DNA from: Pseudomonadales bacterium
GTDB taxonomy: Bacteria > Pseudomonadota > Gammaproteobacteria > Pseudomonadales > DC-out160
Reading direction: 5' to 3'
DNA: 64,000 nucleotides
NCBI GenBank assembly: GCA_019090455.1
Contig: JAHRWA010000044.1
Coordinates: 1-64,000 of the forward strand
In this document: piece after piece, positions 39,269-49,320 of the stretch
How the letters are laid out: each line of letters begins with the position of its first letter
How positions within the stretch are numbered: the stretch's first letter is position 1
Made by a program: the position numbers and the translations under genes
Notes under the pieces: generated by a model
Databases searched by the model: none
Told to the model about the DNA's origin: nothing
The model's input: only the letters and a program-made list of their open reading frames with translations

Positions 39269-39447
39269 CCTACCAACAACAATAAAGCAAACTAATATCC
39301 CATAAAAAACTTTTTTATTCTTAATAACCACGCGTGCCAAATCAACTAAAGATATCTCATCTTCAGGAGAAACCTGAAATGCCACACCGGACCAATTGCC
39401 TGGGAATGAGTGGTGCTTACATTATTGTCCTTTTTCGTCATAATCAT
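39269..39447 (-). pseudogene. Truncated Wzz chain-length determinant
   Basis: From ATG 39447/39441 the frame begins MTKKDNNVSTTHSQAIGP; after a frameshift near 39390 it reads VAFQVSPEDEISLVDLARVVIKNKKVFYGILVCFIVVG. That is the cytoplasmic lead and first transmembrane helix of a Wzz protein, comparable to NEMSLVDLIRVVLSHK in the intact wzz at 32093-33337. The sequence stops at the right inverted repeat of the IS66 element. The rest of the gene is not found on the other side of the element. Confidence 0.75.
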
Positions 39448-39504
39448 ATCGCTAAAAATTTTTATTTAAGTTAATTTATCGGTGACTTTATTTTCCTACT
39501 AACA

Positions 39505-40566
39505 CTAATAAAGTGAGTTCCACCACGCCTCACTACTCAAAAACCAATTAATCGTTGCCGCTAATCCAACATTTACTTGGTGCCTAGGCTCCAAACCCAA
39601 CTCACCAGCAACCTTCCTCGCATCAATAGCATACCGCCGATCATGCCCCAACCGATCCTCAACAAAAGAAATCAAAGAAGCACTCTTGCCACCGTTCGCC
39701 GCCGGAGATTCTAAATACCGCTCCCTCAACCCAGCTTCCTTTGCAAACTTCTCATCAATCAATTCACAAATCATCTGAATCAAATCAATATTAGCCACTT
39801 CATTGTTTCCACCAATATTATAAACCTCACCCACTCTCCCCTTCTCCAAGATCGCCTCAATCCCTCGGCAATGATCTTCCACATACAACCAATCTCGCAC
39901 ATTTTTACCGTCGCCATAAACGGGAATCGATTTACCGTGCAAGATATTCAGGATCACTAAGGGGATAAGCTTCTCTGGATGTTGATAAGGCCCGTAATTA
40001 TTGGAGCAATTACTAATGGTCGTATTCAAGCCGTAGGTCTCATGATAAGCCCGGACCAAATGATCTGATGCGGCTTTACTGGCTGAATAGGGAGAATTGG
40101 GTGCGTAAGGGGTCGTTTCGGTGAAAGGGGGGTCATTGGGTCCGAGTGTTCCATAAACTTCATCGGTGGAAACATGATGAAAACGATGGTGGCTTTTGTG
40201 TTTCGCTTCTTCTAACCACACTTGTCTTGCCGCTTTCAATAAGCTGTGTGTTCCAATGACGTTAGTTTCGATAAAGATATCGGGGCCGGTAATGGAGCGA
40301 TCTACGTGGGACTCTGCGGCAAAATGGATTATCGTGTCGAGATCGTTATCTCTCAGTAGTTGTTCCACTAGCGGCTGATCGCAGATATCGCCCTGTACAA
40401 ACTGGAAATTATCTAAATTCTCTACTTTTTCTAAATTGGCTCGATTACCCGCGTATGTCAGCTTATCCAGCACGACGACTTTATCGCTGGGGTGCTGGTT
40501 CATCCAATAGTGTACGAAGTTACACCCTATGAATCCTGCCCCACCTGTCACTAACAACTTGCGCAT
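39505..40566 (-). CDS. rfbB: dTDP-glucose 4,6-dehydratase
   Basis: Converts dTDP-glucose to dTDP-4-keto-6-deoxyglucose, the branch point to dTDP-rhamnose and other deoxysugars. Extended SDR with GGAGFIGCNF (8-17), HFAAESHVDRSI, the catalytic region STDEVYG and YSASKAASDHLV, and NCSNNYGPYQ/PEKLIPL. ATG 40566 is the family-conserved start (MRKLLVTGGAGF). Length 353 aa. The partners rfbA, rfbC and rfbD are not in the window, so they are elsewhere or the sugar leaves the pathway differently. It probably heads the minus-strand polysaccharide operon. Confidence 0.93.
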   Translation of the reverse strand: MRKLLVTGGAGFIGCNFVHYWMNQHPSDKVVVLDKLTYAGNRANLEKVENLDNFQFVQGDICDQPLVEQLLRDNDLDTIIHFAAESHVDRSITGPDIFIETNVIGTHSLLKAARQVWLEEAKHKSHHRFHHVSTDEVYGTLGPNDPPFTETTPYAPNSPYSASKAASDHLVRAYHETYGLNTTISNCSNNYGPYQHPEKLIPLVILNILHGKSIPVYGDGKNVRDWLYVEDHCRGIEAILEKGRVGEVYNIGGNNEVANIDLIQMICELIDEKFAKEAGLRERYLESPAANGGKSASLISFVEDRLGHDRRYAIDARKVAGELGLEPRHQVNVGLAATINWFLSSEAWWNSLY

Positions 40567-40976
40567 ATTTCGTTCTCTTTTAACTCGAATGAATTGGCTC
40601 TTCACCATTCAGACCAGCACTGAATTTCTAGCGCGCAGCCTATCATATTTTGAAACCACCGGGCAGCATCTAATCGTTTTCTAAGCAACAAATTCGCAAT
40701 GGATAACACGGGTGTACGAAGACGACTTGATGTTGATACTGCGAGAATCAGACCTCGGTTTTTTAATTATCACGCACTCGAGACGACCTAGATCAATAAA
40801 TACCGGTTTTATCGCTCTCAACGGTGAATTCCCCTAACCAATGCCATGACATACTGAGCACACAGATTTAGGCAATGCGCTTTCAACACTGTCCACAACC
40901 GAAATTGCGCGTGGAAATGAATAATGAATAGTGGGAAGCGCAACTATCTTGAAAACAACATAGAGGAACGCATTCA
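40567..40976. other. Intergenic region between divergent genes
   Basis: Separates rfbB (minus) and the cyclooxygenase-like gene (plus), and should hold both promoters. An AGAGGAA ribosome site precedes the plus-strand start. No conserved element or small gene was recognised. Confidence 0.45.
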
Positions 40977-42542
40977 ATGTTTGAATTCATCAAGAACTTG
41001 GCCACTAAAGTAGGGCATGAATTTACACCTAATTTAGTCAGCAAAATTGCGATCAACCATCTTGCTAACACGGCCCAGCATCTACCGAGCCAGTATAGCT
41101 TATGGTCATATCAGGAAGGCAAGGTATGTGACTACGTTTCTTGGTCCTCCCTTACCGACAAATCCTATACTGGACGACTATTAGGGCCCGCTGCCGCTGA
41201 CGTGGTCGGATCATTGCCGCTCGACCCGCCGTTCCAGAGTCCATTAGACGATCAGTACGGACAGGTCACTGCCTTGTTCAAGCGTAAACAGCAAATAGAT
41301 AGTGATCGTACTAGCTTGTTGTTCCCATTTTTCGCACAGTGGTTTACCGACGGTTTGATCCGAGCTGACAATGCCGACCCAAGGAAGAACGCGTCGAATC
41401 ACGAAATCGACCTCTGCCAGATATACGGATTGACAGAATCTACGACCCGAATTCTACGATCCATGGAGAAGGGAAAGCTGAGGAGCCAGTTAATTAATTC
41501 TGAAGAATTCCCGGACTACCTGTACGGGGAGAATGGCGAGGTCAAAAGTATTTACCAGAATTTGCCTTACGTGTTGGACAATCGCTTAGAAGAAATCATC
41601 AACCAATTTGACGACGCTAAGGATCGGAAGCCTAGTTATTTTGCCACGGGTCTTGAAAGTGGTAATTCATCGGTGGGCTACACGACCATGAGTACGATTT
41701 TTCTTCGTGAGCATAATCGACTTTGCGATGAACTCGCCTCTCAAAATACAGACTGGGACGACGAACGTTTGTTTCAAACGGCAAGAAACATCAACATCGT
41801 ACTATTGTTAAAGGTTGTCGTCGAAGATTACGTTAACCATATTTCACCCATCAAAACACCCATTTTTAAGCTCGACAACACGGTTGCTGAAGATAAAAAA
41901 TGGAATCAACCGGGCCGAGTTAGCTTTGAATTCGATTTACTCTATCGCTGGAGTAGCCTGATACCAGACCAAATGAAATTCGGTTCAATAGACTACGATT
42001 ACAAACAGTTTATGTTGAATAATACACTACTCACCGAGCATGGCTTAGCCAAAATAGTGAATGATGCGTCTCATCAACGGGCCGGGAAATTATCATTAAG
42101 CAACACACCCGACTTTCTGTTAGGTGAGCAGCATGAAGCCATTAAGATGGCTCGTAGTTTCCAAACTAGAAGTTTAAACGAGTACCGGATTCTTTTTGGA
42201 TTGGAAAAGTTCCACGATTTTAATGATGTCACTTCGGACGCCGCCCTTTCCAATAGGCTCCAAGGCTTATACGGTCATGTAGATTACCTGGAGTTGTTCA
42301 CTGGTCTTTCTGCCGAGGGAATAGAGGACAATGCTATTTTTGGCGAGCTGATGACGACTATGGTCGTCAGTGATGCACTCACTCATGCCTTGACTAATCC
42401 GTTGCTAGCAAAGCAAGTGTTCAACTCAGGAACCTTTACCCGATCAGGAATGAACGTGATTGAAAATACGAGTTCATTGCAAGACATTACTAATCGAAAT
42501 CTACCCTCCGGCGCAAGGGCAGAAATTTCATTTGGATTCTAA
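40977..42542 (+). CDS. Cyclooxygenase-like heme peroxidase family protein, heme ligands altered
   Basis: The protein aligns over most of its length with animal prostaglandin H synthases: CDYVSWSSLTDKSY, FFAQWFTDG, STIFLREHNRLCDEL, TDWDDERLFQTAR, EFDLLYRWSSLIPD, SLNEYRILFGL, LQGLYGHVDYLELF, DAIFGE-like NAIFGELM. Cyclooxygenases oxygenate polyunsaturated fatty acids at a heme-generated tyrosyl radical. The catalytic Tyr385 equivalent is kept (Tyr323), and Gln203 is kept (Gln121). The distal His207 aligns with Asp125 and the proximal heme ligand His388 with Ser326. No signal peptide or EGF domain. It may be a heme-free relative or bind heme otherwise. A strong terminator follows. Confidence 0.8.
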   Translation: MFEFIKNLATKVGHEFTPNLVSKIAINHLANTAQHLPSQYSLWSYQEGKVCDYVSWSSLTDKSYTGRLLGPAAADVVGSLPLDPPFQSPLDDQYGQVTALFKRKQQIDSDRTSLLFPFFAQWFTDGLIRADNADPRKNASNHEIDLCQIYGLTESTTRILRSMEKGKLRSQLINSEEFPDYLYGENGEVKSIYQNLPYVLDNRLEEIINQFDDAKDRKPSYFATGLESGNSSVGYTTMSTIFLREHNRLCDELASQNTDWDDERLFQTARNINIVLLLKVVVEDYVNHISPIKTPIFKLDNTVAEDKKWNQPGRVSFEFDLLYRWSSLIPDQMKFGSIDYDYKQFMLNNTLLTEHGLAKIVNDASHQRAGKLSLSNTPDFLLGEQHEAIKMARSFQTRSLNEYRILFGLEKFHDFNDVTSDAALSNRLQGLYGHVDYLELFTGLSAEGIEDNAIFGELMTTMVVSDALTHALTNPLLAKQVFNSGTFTRSGMNVIENTSSLQDITNRNLPSGARAEISFGF

Positions 42543-42572
42543 TAATTGATTAATTTGTGCATGAGTTTATCG

Positions 42573-42606
42573 GGGATCTCAGCCTTTAGTTTAGATCCCT
42601 TTTTTT
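42573..42606 (+). terminator. Rho-independent terminator
   Basis: GGGATCT (42573-42579) pairs with AGATCCC (42593-42599), followed by seven T. It lies about 30 bp after the stop of the cyclooxygenase-like gene, on the plus strand. Confidence 0.8.
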
Positions 42607-42641
42607 GTTTAGTTTTTTTAATCTGGATATTTAATATAAAA

Positions 42642-43889
42642 CTAAGCATAGGATCCCGCACAGTAGCCAGATGACCATGCCCACTGAAAGTTAAAACCGC
42701 CCAAATGCCCTGTCACATCGAGTACTTCCCCAACAAAATACAGCCCTTGCTGTTGTTTGACTTCCATTGTTTTAGAGCTGACACCATCAGTATCCACCCC
42801 GCCTAAGGTCACTTCTGCTGTGCGATAGCCTTCCGTTGCCGATGGTTTAACGACCCAACGATTGAGAGACTTTCCGATTTCTTGGAGCTGCTTATCCTTA
42901 AACTCTGCCAATGGACTATTTCCGGACTCTGACCACCAGCAACTCTGTAACTCTGCAACTAGCGCATTCGGTAATATTTTATTTAACTGTGTTTTCAGTA
43001 AACTCTTCCCATGCTGCGACTTTGCCTCTAAGAGCCATTCAGTTGCATCCCTATTCGGTAACAAATCAATCAACACTTCATCGCCTGGGCGCCAGTAATT
43101 TGAAATTTGTAATGTAGCGGGACCACTCATTCCACGATGCGTAAAAAGTAGGTTCTCAGTAAACTGATGCCCCTGGCAACTAACATCAACCTCTATCGCG
43201 ACACCTGATAATCGTTCACACATGGATAGTGTGGCATCACTGAACATGAAAGGCACCAGCCCCGCTCGTCGCTCTACAACGGTAAGACCAAATTGATTAG
43301 CGATGTCGTAACCTTTACCGCTGCCTCCCAATGTCGGGATAGAGAGCGCCCCCGTTGCGACAACAACTGACTCACTTTCTAATGTAATGACTGTGGATTT
43401 TTTGGAGTAAGCCACTTTGTATCTATTTCGATTTTCGCTTTCAGCCATTATCTCTGAGCGACCCGTTAGATTTTCAATTGACCTCACATCACAGTGAGCT
43501 TGAATCGTAACGCCTGCCTTGTCACATTCTCGTAGCAGCATGGCGAGAATATCTTTAGCCGAATTCACACAAAAAAGTTGGCTATGCTTTCGCTCTTCGT
43601 ACTCAATTTCGTGCTGATCCACCATGGCGAGAAAATCCCATTGCGTAAAACCGTTCAGTGCGGACTTACAAAAATGGGGATTATTTGAAATAAAATTATC
43701 TGACTCCACTACATAATTAGTGAAATTACAGCGACCACCACCGGACATTAAAATTTTCTTTCCTACTTTGTTGGACTTTTCCAATACGATAACTCGCCGC
43801 CCTCGCTGAGCGGCCGTCAATGCGCACATCAGTCCCGCAGCACCAGCGCCAAGAACAATAACATCAAATTTCGGAGATTTATTTTTCAA
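42642..43889 (-). CDS. HI0933-family FAD-dependent oxidoreductase (YhiN/BaiN-like)
   Basis: Flavoprotein of the HI0933 family. The FAD motif is GAGAAGLMCAL (14-24), followed by the family signature KKILMSGGGRCNFTN; FLLTHRGMSGP-like LFTHRGMSGPATLQ and the C-terminal GEVLDVTGHLGGFNFQWAWSSG close the FAD site. Members are linked to reduction or desaturation of organic substrates, but the reaction here is not predictable. Length 415 aa. The start is a TTG (43889) without a clear ribosome site, needed to include the FAD motif. Cytoplasmic, apparently monocistronic. Confidence 0.88.
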   Translation of the reverse strand: MKNKSPKFDVIVLGAGAAGLMCALTAAQRGRRVIVLEKSNKVGKKILMSGGGRCNFTNYVVESDNFISNNPHFCKSALNGFTQWDFLAMVDQHEIEYEERKHSQLFCVNSAKDILAMLLRECDKAGVTIQAHCDVRSIENLTGRSEIMAESENRNRYKVAYSKKSTVITLESESVVVATGALSIPTLGGSGKGYDIANQFGLTVVERRAGLVPFMFSDATLSMCERLSGVAIEVDVSCQGHQFTENLLFTHRGMSGPATLQISNYWRPGDEVLIDLLPNRDATEWLLEAKSQHGKSLLKTQLNKILPNALVAELQSCWWSESGNSPLAEFKDKQLQEIGKSLNRWVVKPSATEGYRTAEVTLGGVDTDGVSSKTMEVKQQQGLYFVGEVLDVTGHLGGFNFQWAWSSGYCAGSYA

Positions 43890-44072
43890 AGAACATCACA
43901 CAAACGGGAGAAAAAAAAGAGGGGGAACTAACGATGTGAAGAAAGTATAGGATGAAATGGCTGAATATGATTACTCAAATTCAGCCATTTCAGGAGAATG
44001 ACAAGATGATGTCAAAGCCCCGTAACCATCAATACTTAAGACCTTAATAGAACTTAGATTTAAGATCCTGGA

Positions 44073-46295
44073 TTAAGCATCGATAATTGCGTTCAGAATT
44101 GCACTAGGACGCATGGCATTGGCGATAAGTTCGGGATTCGGATGAAAATAACCTCCAACATCAACAGGACCACCCTGCACATCACTAAGCTCCTTCACGA
44201 TTTCTTTTTCATTTTCAGATAAAGCTTTCGCTATAGGAGAGAAGTAAGACTGCAGCTCCTTATTATCGGTTTGTTCCGCTAACCCTTGCGCCCAATAAAG
44301 TGCTAGATAGAAGTGGCTGCCACGATTATCCAATTCACCCACGACGCGAGAGGGTGAATTACCATTGGCTAATAGCTGCCCCGTAGCTTTATCAAGCGTC
44401 GTCGCCAAAATAGCTGCCTTTTCATTTTTATTCTTGATGCCAACATCTTCTAATGAAACCGCTAACGCTAAAAATTCACCCAATGAATCCCAACGTAAAT
44501 GTGATTCTTCGACAAACTGTTGAACATGCTTAGGCGCAGAACCACCGGCACCGGTTTCAAACATGCCACCGCCCGCCATTAGCGGTACAATTGACAACAT
44601 TTTTGCACTAGTACCGACTTCAAGGATGGGAAATAAGTCCGTTAGGTAATCTCGCAGTACGTTACCCGTGACTGATATGGTGTCCTGCCCTTTCTTCATT
44701 CTCTCTAAGGTAAATCGCATTGCCTGATCCAAGGCGAGTATTCTTATATCTAACCCTTCGGTATCGTGATCTTGTAAATAGTTTTTCACTTTAACGATGA
44801 GGTTAGCGTCATGGGCACGATCTTCGCTCAGCCAGAACACGGCAGGCATTCCCGATTGTCTCGCCCGAGTTACCGCCAATTTCACCCAGTCTCGGATAGG
44901 CTCATCTTTGGTTTGGCATGCGCGCCAAATATCACCCTTCTCAACCTGATGTTCCATCATCACATTGCCTTGATCATCGACAATCCGCATCATTCCGTCA
45001 GCCACCATTTCATAGGTTTTATCGTGGGAACCATACTCTTCTGCTTTCTGCGCCATCAATCCTACATTGGGGACCGTTCCCATTGTCGCAGGATCGAATG
45101 CATCATGGTGTTTGCAAAAGTTAATCATTTCTTGATAAATCGTGGCGTAGTTTGAATCTGGGATCACGGCTTTGGTTTCTTTTAGCTTGCCGTCTGTACC
45201 CCACATCTTTCCACCTTCGCGTATCATGGCGGGCATGGATGCATCAACGATCACGTCACTGGGCGCATGTAGGTTCGAGATGCCCTTATCGGAATTCACC
45301 ATTGCCAGTTCTGGTCGGTGCTCATAGCCATCCAAAATATCTTCTTTGATCTGCTGTCGTCGAGAATAAGGAAGCGTCTCAATTTTTTCATAGATATTGT
45401 TCATGCCATTATTGGGCTCTACACCCAGGTTCTTCAGTTCTTCGGCATGTTTTTCGAATACATCTTTAAAAAATACGGTAACGGCATGTCCAAACACAAT
45501 GGGATGTGAAACTTTCATCATTGTCGCTTTAACGTGAAGAGAGAACAGTAAATCCGCTCGTTTTGCGCCATCCATTTCCTCTTCAAAAAAACTGCGCAAC
45601 TCTTTAATACTCATGTACATGGAATCGAGAATTTCCCCTTTAAGAAGAGGAAGCTTTTCCTTCATCACTTTGACTTCGCCGTCTTTTCCAACAAACTCAA
45701 TTTTGACGTTCATTGCTTTATCGATAGTGACTGATTTTTCTGTGTCGTAAAAATCACCTTTCCGCATATGCGCAACATGAGTCCGAGAAGCTTGGCTCCA
45801 CTTACCCATTCGATGAGGGTTAGTTCTAGCGTATTCCTTCACCGCTGCGGGTGCACGTCGATCAGAATTACCTTCACGTAATACCGGATTCACCGCACTA
45901 CCTAAGATTTTGGAATAACGTGTTTGAATTTCGCTTTCGCTATCGTTATTAGGCTGATCAGGATAATCGGGGACATTGAAACCTTGGTCTTGCAGCTCCT
46001 TAATGGCCGTCTTCAATTGCGGAAGCGCTGCGCTCACATTGGGTAGCTTAATAATATTCGCATCCGATTTTCGAACCAACTCACCTAATTCAGCGAGAGA
46101 ATCTTTAACTTTTTGATCGTCATTTAAATTCTCAGGGAAATTTGCCAGTATTCGAGCGGCAACAGAAATATCGCTGGTCTCAAATTCGATATCCGCCGAT
46201 TTAGCGAATTTTTTCAGGATGGGTAACAGTGAATAGGTGGCTAGTAGAGGGGCTTCGTCAGTGATGGTATAGATGATTTTCGATTTCGTAGTCAT
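44073..46295 (-). CDS. icd: NADP-dependent isocitrate dehydrogenase, monomeric type
   Basis: Citric-acid-cycle enzyme converting isocitrate to 2-oxoglutarate, CO2 and NADPH. The 740-residue length and sequence ([82 protein letters not shown]) are those of the large monomeric class, unrelated in length to the dimeric Icd of E. coli. Residues binding substrate and Mn ([17 protein letters not shown]) and the coenzyme region ([12 protein letters not shown]) are intact. ATG with GGGAA upstream. A single-gene unit; its divergent neighbour is the EF-G gene. Confidence 0.96.
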   Translation of the reverse strand: MTTKSKIIYTITDEAPLLATYSLLPILKKFAKSADIEFETSDISVAARILANFPENLNDDQKVKDSLAELGELVRKSDANIIKLPNVSAALPQLKTAIKELQDQGFNVPDYPDQPNNDSESEIQTRYSKILGSAVNPVLREGNSDRRAPAAVKEYARTNPHRMGKWSQASRTHVAHMRKGDFYDTEKSVTIDKAMNVKIEFVGKDGEVKVMKEKLPLLKGEILDSMYMSIKELRSFFEEEMDGAKRADLLFSLHVKATMMKVSHPIVFGHAVTVFFKDVFEKHAEELKNLGVEPNNGMNNIYEKIETLPYSRRQQIKEDILDGYEHRPELAMVNSDKGISNLHAPSDVIVDASMPAMIREGGKMWGTDGKLKETKAVIPDSNYATIYQEMINFCKHHDAFDPATMGTVPNVGLMAQKAEEYGSHDKTYEMVADGMMRIVDDQGNVMMEHQVEKGDIWRACQTKDEPIRDWVKLAVTRARQSGMPAVFWLSEDRAHDANLIVKVKNYLQDHDTEGLDIRILALDQAMRFTLERMKKGQDTISVTGNVLRDYLTDLFPILEVGTSAKMLSIVPLMAGGGMFETGAGGSAPKHVQQFVEESHLRWDSLGEFLALAVSLEDVGIKNKNEKAAILATTLDKATGQLLANGNSPSRVVGELDNRGSHFYLALYWAQGLAEQTDNKELQSYFSPIAKALSENEKEIVKELSDVQGGPVDVGGYFHPNPELIANAMRPSAILNAIIDA

Positions 46296-46703
46296 ATTGT
46301 TCCCTTAGTTTGTGGCAAGGTTGTCAAATGGCACGGTGGGATCGATTTGTGATCATTCTCACGTACGCAAGTCACATTTACTTGATAAGCCGCACATTAT
46401 ACTCAAATTGATCAAATTGGCTATCCGATAAATAGGGGGTTTGCTTCATCTAAACGGCTAAAAAAGCTAAGTAAATTGGCAAATAGGCTAGTGTCCGATA
46501 CTATTTTTGCCTCGAAACTAGGGAAAGCCTAATAAACCTTAAGATTGGGCTATTATCCAAACTAGGCCTCTCCGTTTGGGTAAGTCTCAGTTTGAGAGCG
46601 ACACCGGCAAGATAATAGACCGAAATTCGATCATCACCACCATTATCACGCTTAATCTTTAATATCTTTGCAATTTGTTATCCAAACCTTCGCCAAAATC
46701 TTA
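46296..46703. other. Divergent intergenic region, icd and fusA
   Basis: No gene. It carries the leader of the isocitrate dehydrogenase on one side and leads to the fusA promoter on the other. No riboswitch-like structure was recognised. Confidence 0.4.
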
Positions 46704-46709
46704 TATAAT
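46704..46709 (+). promoter_or_regulatory. Probable -10 box of the EF-G gene
   Basis: TATAAT is an exact sigma-70 -10 consensus, 38 bases before the chosen ATG (46747). The -35 box is not convincing. If used, transcription begins near 46716, which rules out the in-frame ATGs at 46675 and 46708. Confidence 0.45.
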
Positions 46710-46746
46710 GGCGCGCAATTTTGGCCCTGACTTACTGAGTAATATA

Positions 46747-48834
46747 ATGACTGATTTAACCCACTACAGAAATATTGGTATATTCGCCCACGTAGACGCG
46801 GGCAAAACAACAACAACAGAAAGAATCCTTAAACTCACCGGTAAAATCCATAAAACCGGTGAAGTTCATGACGGTGCAGCGACAACCGATTTCATGGAAC
46901 AAGAGCAAGAACGAGGCATTACCATCCAGTCCGCTGCGACCACCTGCTTCTGGGATGATCATCGCCTTAATATCATTGATACACCTGGACACGTTGATTT
47001 CACCGTTGAGGTGTACCGTTCTCTTAAAGTACTCGATGGTGGAGTCGGTGTTTTCTGTGGATCTGGCGGCGTAGAGCCCCAATCAGAAACCAACTGGCGA
47101 TATGCCAATGATTCCGAAGTATCGCGAATTATTTTTATCAACAAACTCGACCGTGTCGGTGCTGATTTTTTACGCGTAGTCGGCCAAGTCAAAAACGTAC
47201 TTGGCGCTAACCCCTTGGTAATGACATTGCCAATCGGTACAGAAGACGATTTTGTCGGCCTCATTGACCTATTATCACAGAAAGCCTATGTCTGGGACGA
47301 CTCTGGCCTACCAGAGAATTTTGATGAAGTCGACATTCCTGCAGACATGGTTGAACTGGTTGCTGAATATCGCGAATTATTGATAGAAACAGCCGTCGAG
47401 CAAGACGACGAAGTCATGACAAAGTATATGGACGGTGAAGAGATCTCCATCGATGAGATCAAAAAGTGTATTCGCAAAGGGACCATCGCACTCGACTTCT
47501 TCCCAACTTATGGTGGATCTGCATTTAAGAACAAAGGCGTTCAACTTATATTGAATGCGGTTGTAGATTACCTGCCTAGCCCTACCGAAGTTAAGCCTCA
47601 ACCGTTGACGGATGAAGAAGGCGTAGAAACTGGCGAGGTTGCTACAGTCGCAACGGATGAACCCTTTCGAGCTCTTGCTTTCAAAATTATGGATGACCGA
47701 TTCGGCGCCCTCACTTTCGTGCGCGTCTATTCAGGCATACTGAAAAGAGGCACCACTATTCTCAACTCCTACACGGGTAAAACTGAGCGTATAGGCCGTA
47801 TGGTTGAGATGCATGCCGATGATAGAAACGAAATTGAATCGGCTCAAGCCGGCGATATTATCGCAATCGTAGGTATGAAAAATGTGCAAACAGGTCATAC
47901 GCTTTGTGACCCGAAAAATCCTTGTACTCTAGAGCCTATGGTTTTTCCTGAGCCTGTGATTTCAATCGCGGTAACACCGACAGACAAGGCCGGTTCAGAG
48001 AAAATGGGTATCGCACTAGGCAAGATGATTGCAGAAGACCCCTCTTTCCGAGTTGAATCCGACGAAGAAACCGGTGACACCATCCTTAAGGGAATGGGTG
48101 AATTACATTTAGATATTAAAGTCGACATCCTTAAGCGTACGCATGGCGTCGAACTAAACGTAGGCCAACCGCAAGTGGCTTATCGCGAAACCATTACTCA
48201 AGAAATCGAAGATTCTTATACGCATAAGAAGCAATCTGGTGGATCGGGACAGTTTGGTAAGATCGATTACCGAGTTAAGCCGGGAGAGCCAGGATCAGGC
48301 TATACATTTAGCTCCACCGTTGTGGGTGGTAACGTACCCAAAGAATTCTTCCCAGCGATCGAAAAAGGCTTCCGGAAAATGATGGACGAAGGTCCTCTAG
48401 CGGGCTTCCCTCTTTTAGATGTTGAAATTGAATTATACGACGGTGGATTCCACGCAGTGGATTCATCCGCTGTTGCATTCGAAATCGCAGCTAAAGGCGC
48501 CTATAGACAAAGTATGCCTAAAGCCGGCCCTCAGCTAATCGAACCCATAATGAAAGTCGATGTTTTCACACCTGACGATCACGTTGGAGACGTTATTGGA
48601 GATCTAAACCGAAGACGAGGCATGATTAAAGATCAAGAAGCTGGCGTATCCGGTGCTCGAATCAAAGCGGACGTGCCATTAGCAGAGATGTTTGGCTACA
48701 TCGGCAGCCTTCGTACAATGACATCTGGCCGAGGTCAGTTTTCAATGGAATTCTCACACTATTTGCCATGCCCTAATTCAGTATCCGAAGCGGTTATTGC
48801 AGAAGAGAAAGAGAAGAAAGCCGCCAAGAAGTAA
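46747..48834 (+). CDS. fusA: Elongation factor G
   Basis: Translational GTPase that moves tRNA and mRNA through the ribosome after peptide bond formation and helps ribosome recycling. G1 AHVDAGKT (14-21), G3 DTPGH, G4 NKLD, followed by domains II-V ([29 protein letters not shown]-like [14 protein letters not shown]). ATG 46747 is chosen: it gives the conserved start [13 protein letters not shown] and fits a TATAAT box at 46704. Length 695 aa. It stands alone, not in the str operon with rpsL, rpsG and tufA, so it may be a second EF-G. A strong terminator follows. Confidence 0.93.
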   Translation: MTDLTHYRNIGIFAHVDAGKTTTTERILKLTGKIHKTGEVHDGAATTDFMEQEQERGITIQSAATTCFWDDHRLNIIDTPGHVDFTVEVYRSLKVLDGGVGVFCGSGGVEPQSETNWRYANDSEVSRIIFINKLDRVGADFLRVVGQVKNVLGANPLVMTLPIGTEDDFVGLIDLLSQKAYVWDDSGLPENFDEVDIPADMVELVAEYRELLIETAVEQDDEVMTKYMDGEEISIDEIKKCIRKGTIALDFFPTYGGSAFKNKGVQLILNAVVDYLPSPTEVKPQPLTDEEGVETGEVATVATDEPFRALAFKIMDDRFGALTFVRVYSGILKRGTTILNSYTGKTERIGRMVEMHADDRNEIESAQAGDIIAIVGMKNVQTGHTLCDPKNPCTLEPMVFPEPVISIAVTPTDKAGSEKMGIALGKMIAEDPSFRVESDEETGDTILKGMGELHLDIKVDILKRTHGVELNVGQPQVAYRETITQEIEDSYTHKKQSGGSGQFGKIDYRVKPGEPGSGYTFSSTVVGGNVPKEFFPAIEKGFRKMMDEGPLAGFPLLDVEIELYDGGFHAVDSSAVAFEIAAKGAYRQSMPKAGPQLIEPIMKVDVFTPDDHVGDVIGDLNRRRGMIKDQEAGVSGARIKADVPLAEMFGYIGSLRTMTSGRGQFSMEFSHYLPCPNSVSEAVIAEEKEKKAAKK

Positions 48835-48864
48835 CGGTTCTTATTCGTTCTCGTTAGAAAAAAA

Positions 48865-48897
48865 ATGCCCCGCTGATTTTATCAGCGGGGCATTTTT
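48865..48897 (+). terminator. Strong Rho-independent terminator
   Basis: ATGCCCCGCTGAT (48865-48877) pairs perfectly with ATCAGCGGGGCAT (48881-48893) around a TTT loop, with an A-run before and a T-run after. It lies 31 bp behind fusA. Confidence 0.9.
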
Positions 48898-49026
48898 GTA
48901 GGCACCTGTAGTTGAGAATACTCTTAACTTATGAAAATAGCCTTAAACAAACTGTAACGGTTACCTTTTAAATCAAAAACCATGTAGCCCGACAAATCTG
49001 CGCCCTTTTGAAAATTTTGCACCATC

Positions 49027-49320
49027 CTACTCTAAGGGCTTATCCACACACATAATAGGCTCTAGCCCACTACCATCCACCTCAAATCGGGCAGTTTCTT
49101 CGTCACTGTGGTCTTCTGGAAGGCAATTCTTAACGAAAACAAAGAGGAATCGCTGTGGTTCTGATTGTTGATTACGGGACCTGGTACTTAGCTTATAGTA
49201 TAGTGCGCCATCATTATTCACTAAGATACCGCTTAACTCGTTGCTTTCTCGGCTTTTTTCAAAGGATGTTTTTTCATACTCATGATCTGCGAAACACTCA
49301 CAACACCTGGCGCGGATCAT
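49027..49320 (-). CDS. Possible small hypothetical protein
   Basis: A minus-strand frame of about 97 codons from ATG near 49320. Its composition looks protein-like (SGILVNNDGALYYKL, RFLFVFVKNCLP, EETARFEVDGSGLEPIMCVDKP) and there is no competing gene in 48898-49281. Against it: the start overlaps the 5' end of the plus-strand hydrolase, no clear ribosome site is seen, and I do not recognise the family. An internal GTG (LVNNDGALYY) could also be the start. Confidence 0.35.
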   Translation of the reverse strand: MIRARCCECFADHEYEKTSFEKSRESNELSGILVNNDGALYYKLSTRSRNQQSEPQRFLFVFVKNCLPEDHSDEETARFEVDGSGLEPIMCVDKPLE

